The notes beneath the pieces are model-generated. The model had not been told where the DNA came from. It made no database searches and saw nothing but the letters and a program-made list of their open reading frames with translations. From NCBI RefSeq assembly GCF_900167465.1, contig NZ_FUWR01000001.1, positions 179,269-243,268 on the forward strand: a stretch of 64,000 bases of DNA, read 5' to 3'. Shown here one piece after another: positions 49,393 through 56,305 of this stretch (position 1 is its first letter; each line of letters begins with the position of its first letter). Made by a program: the position numbers and the translations under genes. The stretch is from Trichlorobacter thiogenes. Its GTDB lineage: Bacteria; Desulfobacterota; Desulfuromonadia; Geobacterales; Pseudopelobacteraceae.

Positions 49393-49530
49393 GCTCCATC
49401 CTTTCTCATCTGTTGAGGCCGCACGCACTGCTGTAGAGATCCGCTTCATCTGCTGCAACTCTTCATCTTCCAGCGCTTTCAGTGCGGCCTTGAAATAACT
49501 TAGGCCGTAGCCCCATGCACCGGGGCCATG
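49372..49530 (-). CDS. -1 frame extension of the tail assembly chaperone (GT-type)
   Basis: In the -1 frame relative to the chaperone, codons run without a stop from upstream of the chaperone stop (49500) to TAG at 49372-49374. This adds about 43 residues after the stop (GLSYFKAALKALEDEELQQM ... KWLAMF). The sequence is rich in charged and aromatic residues and looks coding. There is no RBS for an independent start; a GGGG run (49511-49514) and a CCCC run (49522-49525) are the nearest slip candidates, though neither is a classical heptamer. Confidence 0.55.
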   Translation of the reverse strand, partial: HGPGAWGYGLSYFKAALKALEDEELQQMKRISTAVRAASTDEKGWSKWLAMF

Positions 49531-49868
49531 TCCGGCAGCAATGAGCCTGCAGACAGTGCTGACAAGTTCTGTCTCACGGTCTCGATCACCATGTCTCTGT
49601 ATCCCGCCAGAAGGACGTCCAGCGGGAGCAGGGCGAAAAAATCGGCGTTTACCTCCTTCACCTTCTCAAAGATGGTACGCAGTTCAGACGGGGTCAGGTT
49701 CAACAGAAAATCAGGGGTGGCATCGGTCAGCATGGTTACCAGCTCCTGCATGCCTGCCATCATATCAAGGGTAGAAAAGCGGTCCTTGAAATCCAGGATC
49801 TGACGCATGGTCAGCTCGTTGATGGTGATGACTCGTTCGTTAAGGGTTATGGTTGCAGTTTTTTTCAT
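49500..49868 (-). CDS. Tail assembly chaperone (G-type product)
   Basis: 122 residues: MKKTATITLNERVITINELTMRQILDF.., then a helical body (LTPSELRTIFEKVKEVNADFF, DVLLAGYRDMVIETVRQNLSAL). Position directly ahead of the tape measure and the length match tail assembly chaperones (lambda G / Mu gp41-like). In most long-tailed phages a second, longer product is made by programmed frameshift near the stop. Here the -1 frame is open past the stop to 49372 (see separate entry). AAGGAACAACCC precedes the ATG. Confidence 0.8.
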   Translation of the reverse strand: MKKTATITLNERVITINELTMRQILDFKDRFSTLDMMAGMQELVTMLTDATPDFLLNLTPSELRTIFEKVKEVNADFFALLPLDVLLAGYRDMVIETVRQNLSALSAGSLLPDMAPVHGATA

Positions 49869-49923
49869 GGGTTGTTCCTTTCATGTATCTGGTGGCGCAA
49901 TTTTGCGCCGGTTGTGGTTGTGG

Positions 49924-50193
49924 TTAATTTCTTATCTGAACATCAAGGTACTCGTTAAAGCCCTGCACAAGGCAAACATCAAACGCCTTATCGGTTTTAA
50001 GCCGTACAACATCTTCAAGCGAAACCTGCAGGGCTGCTGATTGCGGGGAAACGAAAACGGTTCTGCTTCTGCTGATCATCTGGCAGAAACCTTCCTCTTT
50101 GCTGGTACTCTGCCAGGCCATGCACTTGCTGGCCTCACACAGGCTTGAACGCTGCAGCGGGCATGATTTCTGTTTTGCTTCGGTTGTGGTCAT
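49924..50193 (-). CDS. Small cysteine-motif phage protein
   Basis: 89 residues. The N-terminal part KSCPLQRSSLCEASKCMAWQS has three closely spaced cysteines and could bind zinc. The rest is a polar alpha/beta stretch. AAAGG lies upstream of the ATG. It is located between the chaperone gene and the small coiled-coil genes in the same leftward operon. Not recognised beyond a likely phage origin. Confidence 0.6.
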   Translation of the reverse strand: MTTTEAKQKSCPLQRSSLCEASKCMAWQSTSKEEGFCQMISRSRTVFVSPQSAALQVSLEDVVRLKTDKAFDVCLVQGFNEYLDVQIRN

Positions 50194-50258
50194 AGGGTCT
50201 GGCCTTTCTGTCGCACGAGCATTGCTTCCAGGAAAACCGGCCTCCCGGAAGCAAAACG

Positions 50259-50432
50259 CTATATCGCCTTCATACGCTCGATGGACTCTGCCCGCTTACG
50301 ATCAACAAACGCCTTCAACTTTTCAATATGGTCAGAAACTGTTTTTTGTTGATTGTTAAACTGCGCTTCAAGGTGACGCAGGTGCCATTCAGCATCATTT
50401 AATGACCAGTTTTCATCAATTATCAGGTTCAT
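50259..50432 (-). CDS. 57-residue helical protein
   Basis: An unmarked small gene: ATG at 50432, AAAGGAT about 10 nt upstream, TAG at 50259-50261. The product is one long charged helix (MNLIIDENWSLNDAEWHLRH..., IEKLKAFVDRKRAESIERMK). It resembles the next small protein upstream in pattern (initial hydrophobic + NWSL/DWSL + heptads), so the two may be diverged duplicates. Function unknown. Confidence 0.55.
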   Translation of the reverse strand: MNLIIDENWSLNDAEWHLRHLEAQFNNQQKTVSDHIEKLKAFVDRKRAESIERMKAI

Positions 50433-50450
50433 TTTGGTGTTATCCTTTCG

Positions 50451-50615
50451 TTATGAGAATATGCTGGTTACTGGTAAGCGGCCATTCGGGTTTAGCTTAC
50501 GGGCCTTGAATTGCTCCAGCTGCTGAACTTCAGCCTTAATAGAATCGATTTTTGACAGGCGCTGTCTGATTTCGGAATCAATTTTATCAAGGCTCCAATC
50601 GTGATTTAAGAGCAT
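50451..50615 (-). CDS. 54-residue coiled-coil protein
   Basis: ATG at 50615 lies inside the end of the 195-residue gene (10-nt overlap, different frame), so it is translationally coupled. Product MLLNHDWSLDKIDSEIRQRL..., heptads to about 45, then SIFS. Similar layout to the 57-residue neighbour. Function unknown. Confidence 0.5.
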   Translation of the reverse strand: MLLNHDWSLDKIDSEIRQRLSKIDSIKAEVQQLEQFKARKLNPNGRLPVTSIFS

Positions 50616-51193
50616 TGCTGCGCCCCCTCAGGTGTCAGGTAGAGCTGTTCCGCCTCCAGCAAAAAGGGACGGGTGTTTTCTTCATGGGTAAAGCAGGCAT
50701 CGGTGACAAAATCTTTTATATGTTGATGGCGATCCGTCACATAGTACGGCAGACCGGCTGAATAGATGGCGACCGCTTTTTGCAAGGCCGGGGTCAGTTC
50801 TGCAAGCATCAGCTTGGCAGCCGCTGCATACACCGCACTCTTCTTGTTGCCCAATTTTGATTCAAGCTGATCACGGCGTTTCGATTCCAGTGTCTGACGG
50901 GTAAGCAAAAGAATCTCGTCATAGTCAGCGGCCTGTCTTCTGGCCTGTGCCAGCTGATCGCCTATCTTGTCAGCTGCATTAATCGGCTGGTTGCCTGCCA
51001 CAATATCGGCATGCAGGACAGAGCGTTGCTCTGTCAGAGACTTGATCCGGGCATCAATCAGGTTTATCTGCCTGGTAGCATCATCTACCCGGTCATCCAG
51101 CAGACTGATTTCTTTCAGCAGCTTTGCATGGTTCTCCATCTCCAAAAAATAGCGGTGTTGTGCTGTCTTCAATTCCTCTTGAATGTTTTGCAT
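50606..51193 (-). CDS. Coiled-coil phage protein of unknown function
   Basis: 195 residues. A long coiled coil (about 3-65, LLKEISLLDDRVDDATRQINLIDARIKSL heptads), a second helical region (80-120) and a more globular tail (from about 130) with YYVTDRHQHIKDFV. AAGGAGAAAAAACC precedes the ATG. It lies between the excisionase-like gene and two tiny coupled genes. No family was recognised. Confidence 0.65.
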   Translation of the reverse strand: MQNIQEELKTAQHRYFLEMENHAKLLKEISLLDDRVDDATRQINLIDARIKSLTEQRSVLHADIVAGNQPINAADKIGDQLAQARRQAADYDEILLLTRQTLESKRRDQLESKLGNKKSAVYAAAAKLMLAELTPALQKAVAIYSAGLPYYVTDRHQHIKDFVTDACFTHEENTRPFLLEAEQLYLTPEGAQQCS

Positions 51194-51253
51194 CGGTTTT
51201 TTCTCCTTGTGTGCCGGTCTGTGCCAGCGGTTTAAAATGGCCTCGTTTCAGTT

Positions 51254-51466
51254 CTATTGCCGATTGTCGATCTCGTCGTCGCTTTCCTCTTCGCATGTGC
51301 TGATCCTCTCAACATCCGCCTTCAGGATGTATGAACGTTTACTAAACCCAAACCGAAAGGCGGTAAGTTTTCCGTCTGCAATAAGTTTTTTCACCGTAGA
51401 CGGCACTACCCCCAGGCGGTTTGCTACCATTGGGATGGTTACAAATTCACACTTTTTAAAGACCAT
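51254..51466 (-). CDS. Excisionase-type winged-helix DNA-binding protein
   Basis: 70 residues from the ATG at 51466, preferred to a GTG three codons upstream. The MerR/excisionase helix-turn-helix is clear: FVTIPMVANRLGVVPSTVKKLIADGKLTAFRFG, then the wing residues KRSYILKADVERI and an acidic tail. Small proteins of this type act as recombination directionality factors or transcription regulators. This is the second such protein of the element (the other is at 55957-56208). Confidence 0.8.
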   Translation of the reverse strand: MVFKKCEFVTIPMVANRLGVVPSTVKKLIADGKLTAFRFGFSKRSYILKADVERISTCEEESDDEIDNRQ

Positions 51467-51593
51467 TGTGCCCACCCAAAACTTAAAAAGTGCGCCGTGG
51501 AACCTTGTGCAGCAAAAAGGGAAAGGAGCCTCTCAACTGCATATTCAGCCGGGGAGGCGCTGCATCAGATGGCGGTGCCCACCTGATCCCCTG

Positions 51594-51626
51594 CTTTCAC
51601 CGACACAACACCGGCAGCGGTGAAAG
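51594..51626. promoter_or_regulatory. Inverted repeat CTTTCACCG-N15-CGGTGAAAG
   Basis: Perfect 9-bp arms at 51594-51602 and 51618-51626, between the 52-residue gene and the excisionase-like gene on the minus strand. It may be an attenuator or an operator. Confidence 0.5.
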
Positions 51627-51645
51627 GTTCGGTTCAGACATTAGA

Positions 51646-51804
51646 CTACTCTGCAGCTATCTCAGCCTGAATCTGTTCAATTTTGGCCTGCATACGGCAG
51701 GCTTGCTCTTGCGTCTTGTCGGCTATGTCCTCCAGGGCCTGCATGTAGCCCTTTAAAAACACCAGCCGGACCTTGCCTGGTAACTCTTCAAAATTCTGTG
51801 ACAT
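51646..51804 (-). CDS. 52-residue helical protein
   Basis: ATG at 51804 with AAAGGAGAAAAAACCT just upstream; TAG at 51646-51648. Product MSQNFEELPGKVRLVFLKGY..., then a heptad helix EQACRMQAKIEQIQAEIAAE. The RBS spacing and sequence copy those of the 195-residue gene (GGAGAAAAAACC), suggesting duplicated or uniform translation signals in this operon. Function unknown. Confidence 0.55.
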   Translation of the reverse strand: MSQNFEELPGKVRLVFLKGYMQALEDIADKTQEQACRMQAKIEQIQAEIAAE

Positions 51805-51840
51805 AGGTTTTTTCTCCTTTCTCTGGTTGGTTCGCTGCTA

Positions 51841-52128
51841 TCAGGCAGCTTTCAGTTTTGATGCTGTGGCAGATGCTATCTGCTGCTGCAGCAGCTTTTG
51901 CTCCAGCCGGTCGTCTTCAGTTACTGCATCATCAGGTGCCAGCCATTTGATGATGTCATGCAGCATAAAGCTCAGGCCTTCGTATGGTGACGACCCATCG
52001 CTGTATTTCCTGTGTTGCAACCCAAGGCCATCAATGCCCAACTGAATGGCCCGCAATTGGTGGCAGGCCCGTTGCATTTCGTCAAAATCGTACACAACGC
52101 CTTGGCTGATATCTCGCTTGTCTTGCAT
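51841..52128 (-). CDS. Small hypothetical phage protein
   Basis: 95 residues: MQDKRDISQGVVYDFDEMQRACHQ..., central LSFMLHDIIKWLAPDDA and an Ala/Gln-rich helical end. No family recognised. It begins 4 nt after the neighbouring 76-residue gene on the same strand, so the two are coupled. GGAGGC precedes the ATG. Confidence 0.6.
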   Translation of the reverse strand: MQDKRDISQGVVYDFDEMQRACHQLRAIQLGIDGLGLQHRKYSDGSSPYEGLSFMLHDIIKWLAPDDAVTEDDRLEQKLLQQQIASATASKLKAA

Positions 52129-52132
52129 GGGT

Positions 52133-52363
52133 TTAAGCCTCCTTTTCTTTCATTGCCTCAGTTAACCAGTGGTGACCCTCTCCAATATCTTCGCAAATGG
52201 CGTCAAAGATTCCACACAAGCCGCTAGATATTTGCAGGTCGCTTAGATTTATGTGGACAGGCGCATTGCCAAGGCTGGTCAGTAGCACTTTCATAACTTC
52301 AAGCCGTTCCAATGCCCCTTCAATCAGATCTAATGCATGTTCAGGTGCCAATGGTTTTCCCAT
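52133..52363 (-). CDS. Small hypothetical phage protein
   Basis: 76 residues, acidic and mostly helical: EHALDLIEGALERLEVMKVLL..., CGIFDAICEDIGEGHHWL. AAAGGAAC precedes the ATG at 52363. It is the first of a run of small genes downstream of the DUF927 gene. No family recognised. Confidence 0.6.
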   Translation of the reverse strand: MGKPLAPEHALDLIEGALERLEVMKVLLTSLGNAPVHINLSDLQISSGLCGIFDAICEDIGEGHHWLTEAMKEKEA

Positions 52364-52466
52364 GTTCGTTCCTTTCTGTTTGTGGTGTAAGTGGTGTGGT
52401 ACCCGCCCACAGGGTGACAGTCCGCCTGCCCGTGGGGGCTGGCTGCGGCCTGGACCCTATGGACGG

Positions 52467-54494
52467 CTACAGTTCTTCCTCAGTTGCTGCAGCATCAAGA
52501 TTGATGCGGTAGTATCTGGCAGATTTCAGGCCAGGAAGGCGTTGCATGGTGGCCTCTGCCTTGCCCTTGTAGAGCATCCCTTTTTCAGCCAGTATTCGGG
52601 CTGCCACACGGGGATCAAAGCCCTGCACGATTCGATTGAATGACTGGGGTAGCACGTAGTATTCGGTATGCCGTTCATCAACCAGATCGGTTGTCACCAC
52701 CAGATCACGACGGTAGCCGTACATGTCGATCACCTTGTCCTCTACCAGTTTGTCTTGATAGAACCGCTTGAACCGGCTGTCACCGTGGGCCTCAAAAAAG
52801 CCCAGCACCTGCTTCAGCAGTTCTTGCGGTTCCTGCTGGCCTGCCCCGCCCCGGTGGGCAATCCAGGCCTTGAAACAGACACCGGCAGCCCAGAAGGCAT
52901 CGCCCTTGTTCCAGCCGGTAATACCCCAGATGGTGGCCAGTTCTCCGGCTGCGGCTGCCAGTGCAAACCGGTTAAGCATCCGCAAGGCCTGCGAGGCGGC
53001 GTCTTTGGGGCGGTTGGCTGCTGAAAATTCAGCCATCAGTTTCTTGGCCTGCTCTTTGGCGGATTCAGGATCGGCAGCTATCTTTGCGACAAAGGTGGTA
53101 AAGGCGGTGCCATAGTGGCGGTGGGAGGCCTGTTTCAGTTCATCTGCAAGGGCCTGGGCAGAGGCACGGTTGTTGATGGTGTCAAAGATACCAAGGCCTT
53201 TTCCGGCATCTGCAGGGATATCTGCAAGGCGCTGTTCCTGCCCTGCGTACAGACGGCCACCTTTGGCGTTTGAGAGGTCTGCAAGGCCGATCTCACCAGA
53301 GGAGAGCAACACCAGCCGCCAACTACTCCCCCCCTTTGACCCGCCGGACAGGTTGGCCCGGCTCCGGCCTTTTCCGTTCAGAATGTGATAGGCCGTCATT
53401 CCTGCTATTTCTGCAGCGAGTTGCTTCATCTCATCCAGGATTAAACCAGCATCGTTACAGAGGGTGGCCACCGCCTCCAGGCCGTTGCTGGTGGCGTTCC
53501 AGGTGGTGACTATTTGGCGAGGATTACCAAACAGGCTGGCAACGATGATCAGAATGGTGGATTTTCCGATGGATGAATCCCCCAGCAGGTTGAAACCGCT
53601 GTTTTCCATCTGCAGCAGATGGAGCAGGGCGCTGGAAAAGCCGATTGAAACCGCAAACACTGGGCGGCTGTTGCCTTTGATGGGAACTGAAACGTGGTGT
53701 TGCCAGTCTTCAAGGGTGTTGTTGCTGCTGAAACGGTGGCCATCATCCCCCACGTAGTGAACCAGTTCTGAAGTCTGGCCAATGCACCGCTCTGGCGTGA
53801 CATAAACCAGTTCACCGGTGGGCAGTTGCAGCCAACCGGTTTGGGCCGTGGTTCTGGCCCGGGCCTTGGGGTCTTTTTGCAGCTTGCGGTTTGCCTCAAG
53901 GATGAAGTCCATCAGCTGGCCCTTGGCCTTGTAGCTGGTGGCAATGGTCAGGCCCATGTCCAACAGGCTGGCGCGGACATCTTCTGCACCGGCCTTCAGC
54001 AGCTTCATCGGCATGATCCAGGTGTGCAGGTGCTGGTCATGGTCTCTGAACTGCACCAGCATGCCCCAGCCTTCCTGCCGGGCATCCCGTACCAGGGCAA
54101 CCGGCAACAACCATGAACAGACGAAAATCTCTTTGACCACCGGCTCCTCACCGTCTCTGCCATCCTGCTGATGGAGGAAAAAGACGCCGGTGCCTTTAAC
54201 GACATAGGAGCCAAAGCGTTGTATTGCTGTTTTGGCACCGGCCTTCAGCAGCGGGTGTGCAAGGGGATCACCCAGCAGGGCGGCCTCTTCCCGTACCCGT
54301 GCCTCAACTGCTGCTTTGTAATCCACCTTTGCCATGGGCGGCTGATCAGCCGGGGCTGATGCCGGTGCTTCTTCAGCCGGTGCGGTTTCTTCTGCTGCCA
54401 AAGCCGGTTTTGCAGCAGCCTTGCGGCTTTTGGCTGGCTTTGCCGGTAATACGGTTGATTTTGCTTTACTTTTTCCGGTTTTTGGGGTAGTCAT
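52467..54494 (-). CDS. DUF927-type replicative helicase/primase-like ATPase
   Basis: 675 residues from the ATG at 54494; a TTG four codons upstream is an alternative, and neither has a strong RBS. After a Lys/Ala/Pro-rich N-terminus (about 1-55) the protein shows the DUF927 pattern: an N-terminal region with GVFFLHQQ..VVKEIFVCSWLLP and WLQLPTGELVYVTP, and the ATPase core with Walker A LLGDSSIGKSTIL near 310 and Walker B GLILDEM near 358. DUF927 proteins are found in prophages and integrative elements and are thought to drive element replication. In this element it takes the place of the P4 alpha-type replication protein. Candidate origin repeats lie just upstream (54526-54699). Confidence 0.87.
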   Translation of the reverse strand: MTTPKTGKSKAKSTVLPAKPAKSRKAAAKPALAAEETAPAEEAPASAPADQPPMAKVDYKAAVEARVREEAALLGDPLAHPLLKAGAKTAIQRFGSYVVKGTGVFFLHQQDGRDGEEPVVKEIFVCSWLLPVALVRDARQEGWGMLVQFRDHDQHLHTWIMPMKLLKAGAEDVRASLLDMGLTIATSYKAKGQLMDFILEANRKLQKDPKARARTTAQTGWLQLPTGELVYVTPERCIGQTSELVHYVGDDGHRFSSNNTLEDWQHHVSVPIKGNSRPVFAVSIGFSSALLHLLQMENSGFNLLGDSSIGKSTILIIVASLFGNPRQIVTTWNATSNGLEAVATLCNDAGLILDEMKQLAAEIAGMTAYHILNGKGRSRANLSGGSKGGSSWRLVLLSSGEIGLADLSNAKGGRLYAGQEQRLADIPADAGKGLGIFDTINNRASAQALADELKQASHRHYGTAFTTFVAKIAADPESAKEQAKKLMAEFSAANRPKDAASQALRMLNRFALAAAAGELATIWGITGWNKGDAFWAAGVCFKAWIAHRGGAGQQEPQELLKQVLGFFEAHGDSRFKRFYQDKLVEDKVIDMYGYRRDLVVTTDLVDERHTEYYVLPQSFNRIVQGFDPRVAARILAEKGMLYKGKAEATMQRLPGLKSARYYRINLDAAATEEEL

Positions 54495-54525
54495 AAAGGC
54501 ATCCAATCTTGTTTTTCTTCAGTCT

Positions 54526-54561
54526 TTGAACCCTCTACTGGTTGCCTCCGGTAGGGGGTTC
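54526..54561. promoter_or_regulatory. Long hairpin upstream of the DUF927 gene
   Basis: TGAACCCTCTAC and GTAGGGGGTTCA pair around a 12-nt loop (one mismatch region). It lies 32 nt upstream of the DUF927 start and may control replication or translation. Confidence 0.5.
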
Positions 54562-54622
54562 AGTCGTTTCGGGAGTGTTGCTATCACTAAAAACCTTAAT
54601 AATTTCAGCTTGTATCGTGTGT

Positions 54623-54652
54623 ATCAGTTTGTTACAACTTCACGAAACTGAT
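54623..54652. promoter_or_regulatory. Inverted repeat ATCAGTTT-N14-AAACTGAT
   Basis: Perfect 8-bp arms in the AT-rich gap upstream of the DUF927 gene. Confidence 0.5.
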
Positions 54653-54681
54653 TTTATTTAATAATTTCGGACGTATAGCAG

Positions 54682-54699
54682 TGTTTCAGCTGTTTCAGC
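54682..54699. repeat. Tandem TGTTTCAGC repeat (iteron-like)
   Basis: Two exact 9-nt copies side by side; a related ATTTCAGCT occurs at 54602-54610. They lie in the 233-nt gap (54495-54727) beside the replication-type helicase gene, the usual place for a replication origin. Confidence 0.45.
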
Positions 54700-54727
54700 G
54701 CCAAACAATACATAGGGTAAAAAAATC

Positions 54728-55045
54728 TTAAACTTCCGGGGCTGGGGTCTCTGGTTCGATCAGCCGGGGGTACAGCCCATCCATTTGGCACTGAATCTGT
54801 TTCAGCATCTGGCAAAGAGTTTCATCACCATGACCAGCTGCGTACTGGTTGGCGGCATCGATAGAGTCTGCCAGCTGGGAGAGCTGGTTGATGGATGGTA
54901 AGATGAGTGTTCCAAAGTGGATCGGTTCAGGCTTGGAGATACTGGCAGCATCACCAGCCAGCTGCAGCAGGCGGGCCTCATGCTCGGCGGTAAAGCGGGC
55001 AGCAATATTCTGTAGTGCTTGGGGGATCTGGTCTTGAAGTGACAT
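54728..55045 (-). CDS. Small hypothetical phage protein
   Basis: 105 residues, helical and acidic: MSLQDQIPQALQNIAARFTA..., LPSINQLSQLADSIDAANQYA, ending PETPAPEV. Starts 3 nt after the 84-residue gene, AAGGAG upstream. Last gene before the regulatory gap ahead of the DUF927 gene. No family recognised. Confidence 0.6.
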   Translation of the reverse strand: MSLQDQIPQALQNIAARFTAEHEARLLQLAGDAASISKPEPIHFGTLILPSINQLSQLADSIDAANQYAAGHGDETLCQMLKQIQCQMDGLYPRLIEPETPAPEV

Positions 55046-55048
55046 GGT

Positions 55049-55303
55049 TTAGTCTCCTTGCTGGGTGGCAACAGGTGCTATTCTGTCGTTTGGGTAAAGG
55101 GTGTTCTGCACTTCCACCAGCATGTTCAAAACATCATCCAGCAGCCAGCCAAGCCGGTTGGAAACCTCAACGCTTTCCTCATCGTAGGCGCGACCATGCA
55201 GCTGCCCATGCTGTTCATCCGCCAGCACCAGGTAATGGCGCATGTGCTCCAGTTTTAAGGATACGTCCGGCAGTGTGCGGGTGTGGGTGTCTGGTGTATT
55301 CAT
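55049..55303 (-). CDS. Small hypothetical phage protein
   Basis: 84 residues: MNTPDTHTRTLPDVSLKLEH..., then GRAYDEESVEVSNRLGWLLDDVLNML. Overlaps the minor tail Z-like gene by 4 nt, so its translation is coupled. A four-helix or coiled-coil fold is likely. No family recognised. Confidence 0.6.
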   Translation of the reverse strand: MNTPDTHTRTLPDVSLKLEHMRHYLVLADEQHGQLHGRAYDEESVEVSNRLGWLLDDVLNMLVEVQNTLYPNDRIAPVATQQGD

Positions 55304-55935
55304 TGTGTTACCCCCAATCTTTTCATTTCATGGTTGAAGCGGGTGGTGAAGGTGGTCTGAACAAACTGGGTCAGGGGTTTCAGGATTTCTGGTTTACCGA
55401 TCATTGAGGCTGGAGAGATTACTGCTGATTCTGCAATGGGGAGACGTTCTTTCCCCAGCCGCCGGAAAACACCAACGTGGGTGCCGGTTGCGCTGCCCTT
55501 GCCAAACTTGACCCCTGCCAGAAACTGCCGAAGCTGGGTGGTTTTGCCTCTCTCTATCTGGACCCGGACACCTACCTTGCCCCGTTTGATTGCGGTGACG
55601 CCTTTACGGCCCCGCTTGGTCATGCCTGCCGATGTCCGGCGATATTCAACAGCCCCGAAGTAGACCAGGCTGATACCCCCAGCCAGAAAACTGATGGTTG
55701 CGGTAAGATCGTCAGTCACCCTACCCACTGCCTGGATACGTGGCTTTCCTGATGCCTTGTTCAGCAGATCTGTCTGATTGATGTTGTACCTGCCCCTGAT
55801 CAGGCGGCTGGCTTCGGTAAGGGTGCTGGTCTGTACACGAGACATGGCAAGCTTTGCAGCTTTACGGACCTTGCCAACGTCGCCTTTCGCTTTTTGCATG
55901 GCCTCGTTAAGTCCCTTGACCGACATATTCATCAT
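55300..55935 (-). CDS. Prophage minor tail protein Z-like (GpZ family)
   Basis: 211 residues, strongly basic. The pattern matches the prophage minor tail protein Z family: KAAKLAMSRVQTSTLTEASRLI, YNINQTDLLNKA, SFLAGGISLVYFGAVEYR, GVRVQIERGK, THVGVFRRLGKERLPIAESAVISP. In lambda, gpZ acts at the head-tail connector end of the tail. Here the gene lies in the early position, directly after the AlpA-like gene and before the replication gene, far from the other tail genes. Its use by this element may therefore differ from that in a normal tail. Confidence 0.8.
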   Translation of the reverse strand: MMNMSVKGLNEAMQKAKGDVGKVRKAAKLAMSRVQTSTLTEASRLIRGRYNINQTDLLNKASGKPRIQAVGRVTDDLTATISFLAGGISLVYFGAVEYRRTSAGMTKRGRKGVTAIKRGKVGVRVQIERGKTTQLRQFLAGVKFGKGSATGTHVGVFRRLGKERLPIAESAVISPASMIGKPEILKPLTQFVQTTFTTRFNHEMKRLGVTQ

Positions 55936-55956
55936 GGTTGACTCCTTTCTGCCTTT

Positions 55957-56208
55957 CTAGGCTGCCTGCTGCTGGGTGGTGTGCTGGTTTTCAGTTCGGC
56001 TGGCGATGAATGCCTGAACTGTAGAGAGACGGTAACGAACTGCTTTTCCCAGTTTGACGTATGGGGGGAGGTCGGAAGTTCCGTAGACTCTGGCACGGTT
56101 CAGGGTTGATACTGCCAGGCCAAGTACGGAGGCTGTCTCCTGGACGGTAAGCAGACGGTCACTGCTGATCGGTTCAGGTTGCTGGGTGGTAGGCGAGTTC
56201 TTTTGCAT
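55957..56208 (-). CDS. AlpA/excisionase-family DNA-binding protein
   Basis: 83 residues with a winged helix-turn-helix (LLTVQETASVLGLAVSTLNRARVYGTSDLPPYVKLG..VRYRLSTVQAF) flanked by Gln/Thr-rich tails. This is the AlpA-like / excisionase class seen in P4-like satellites and integrative elements, where it controls excision or early transcription. It is the first gene of the leftward operon and is transcribed away from the repressor across three operators. Confidence 0.85.
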   Translation of the reverse strand: MQKNSPTTQQPEPISSDRLLTVQETASVLGLAVSTLNRARVYGTSDLPPYVKLGKAVRYRLSTVQAFIASRTENQHTTQQQAA

Positions 56209-56243
56209 GGTGTGGACTCCTTTCGTTTAATGTGTGATAGAGT

Positions 56244-56272
56244 TTGACTACGATTTAAATCGTATGTACGAT
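56244..56272 (+). promoter_or_regulatory. Repressor promoter (autoregulated)
   Basis: TTGACT (56244-56249), 17-nt spacer, TACGAT (56267-56272). Operator 1 lies in the spacer and operator 2 covers the -10. Confidence 0.6.
56249..56264. promoter_or_regulatory. Operator 1 of the lysogeny-type switch
   Basis: TACGATTTAAATCGTA, a perfect 16-bp palindrome between the divergent AlpA-like and repressor genes. Confidence 0.8.
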
Positions 56273-56291
56273 AAGAATCGTATGGTGTCAA
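56263..56291 (-). promoter_or_regulatory. Leftward early promoter for the AlpA-like operon
   Basis: Minus strand TTGACA (56286-56291), 17-nt spacer, TACATA (56263-56268). Overlaps operators 2 and 3, so repressor binding would block it. Confidence 0.5.
56267..56282. promoter_or_regulatory. Operator 2
   Basis: TACGATAAGAATCGTA, 14 of 16 positions symmetric, same half-site as operator 1, 18 nt from it. Confidence 0.8.
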
Positions 56292-56305
56292 CGATTAAAA
56301 TCGTA
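56290..56305. promoter_or_regulatory. Operator 3
   Basis: AACGATTAAAATCGTA, same half-site. It ends just before the AGGAG of the repressor gene, so occupancy could also limit repressor expression. Confidence 0.75.

Noticed and set aside
50099-50359. 86-codon plus-strand frame opposite the cysteine-motif gene
   Set aside because: Overlaps two minus-strand genes with better starts; no RBS.
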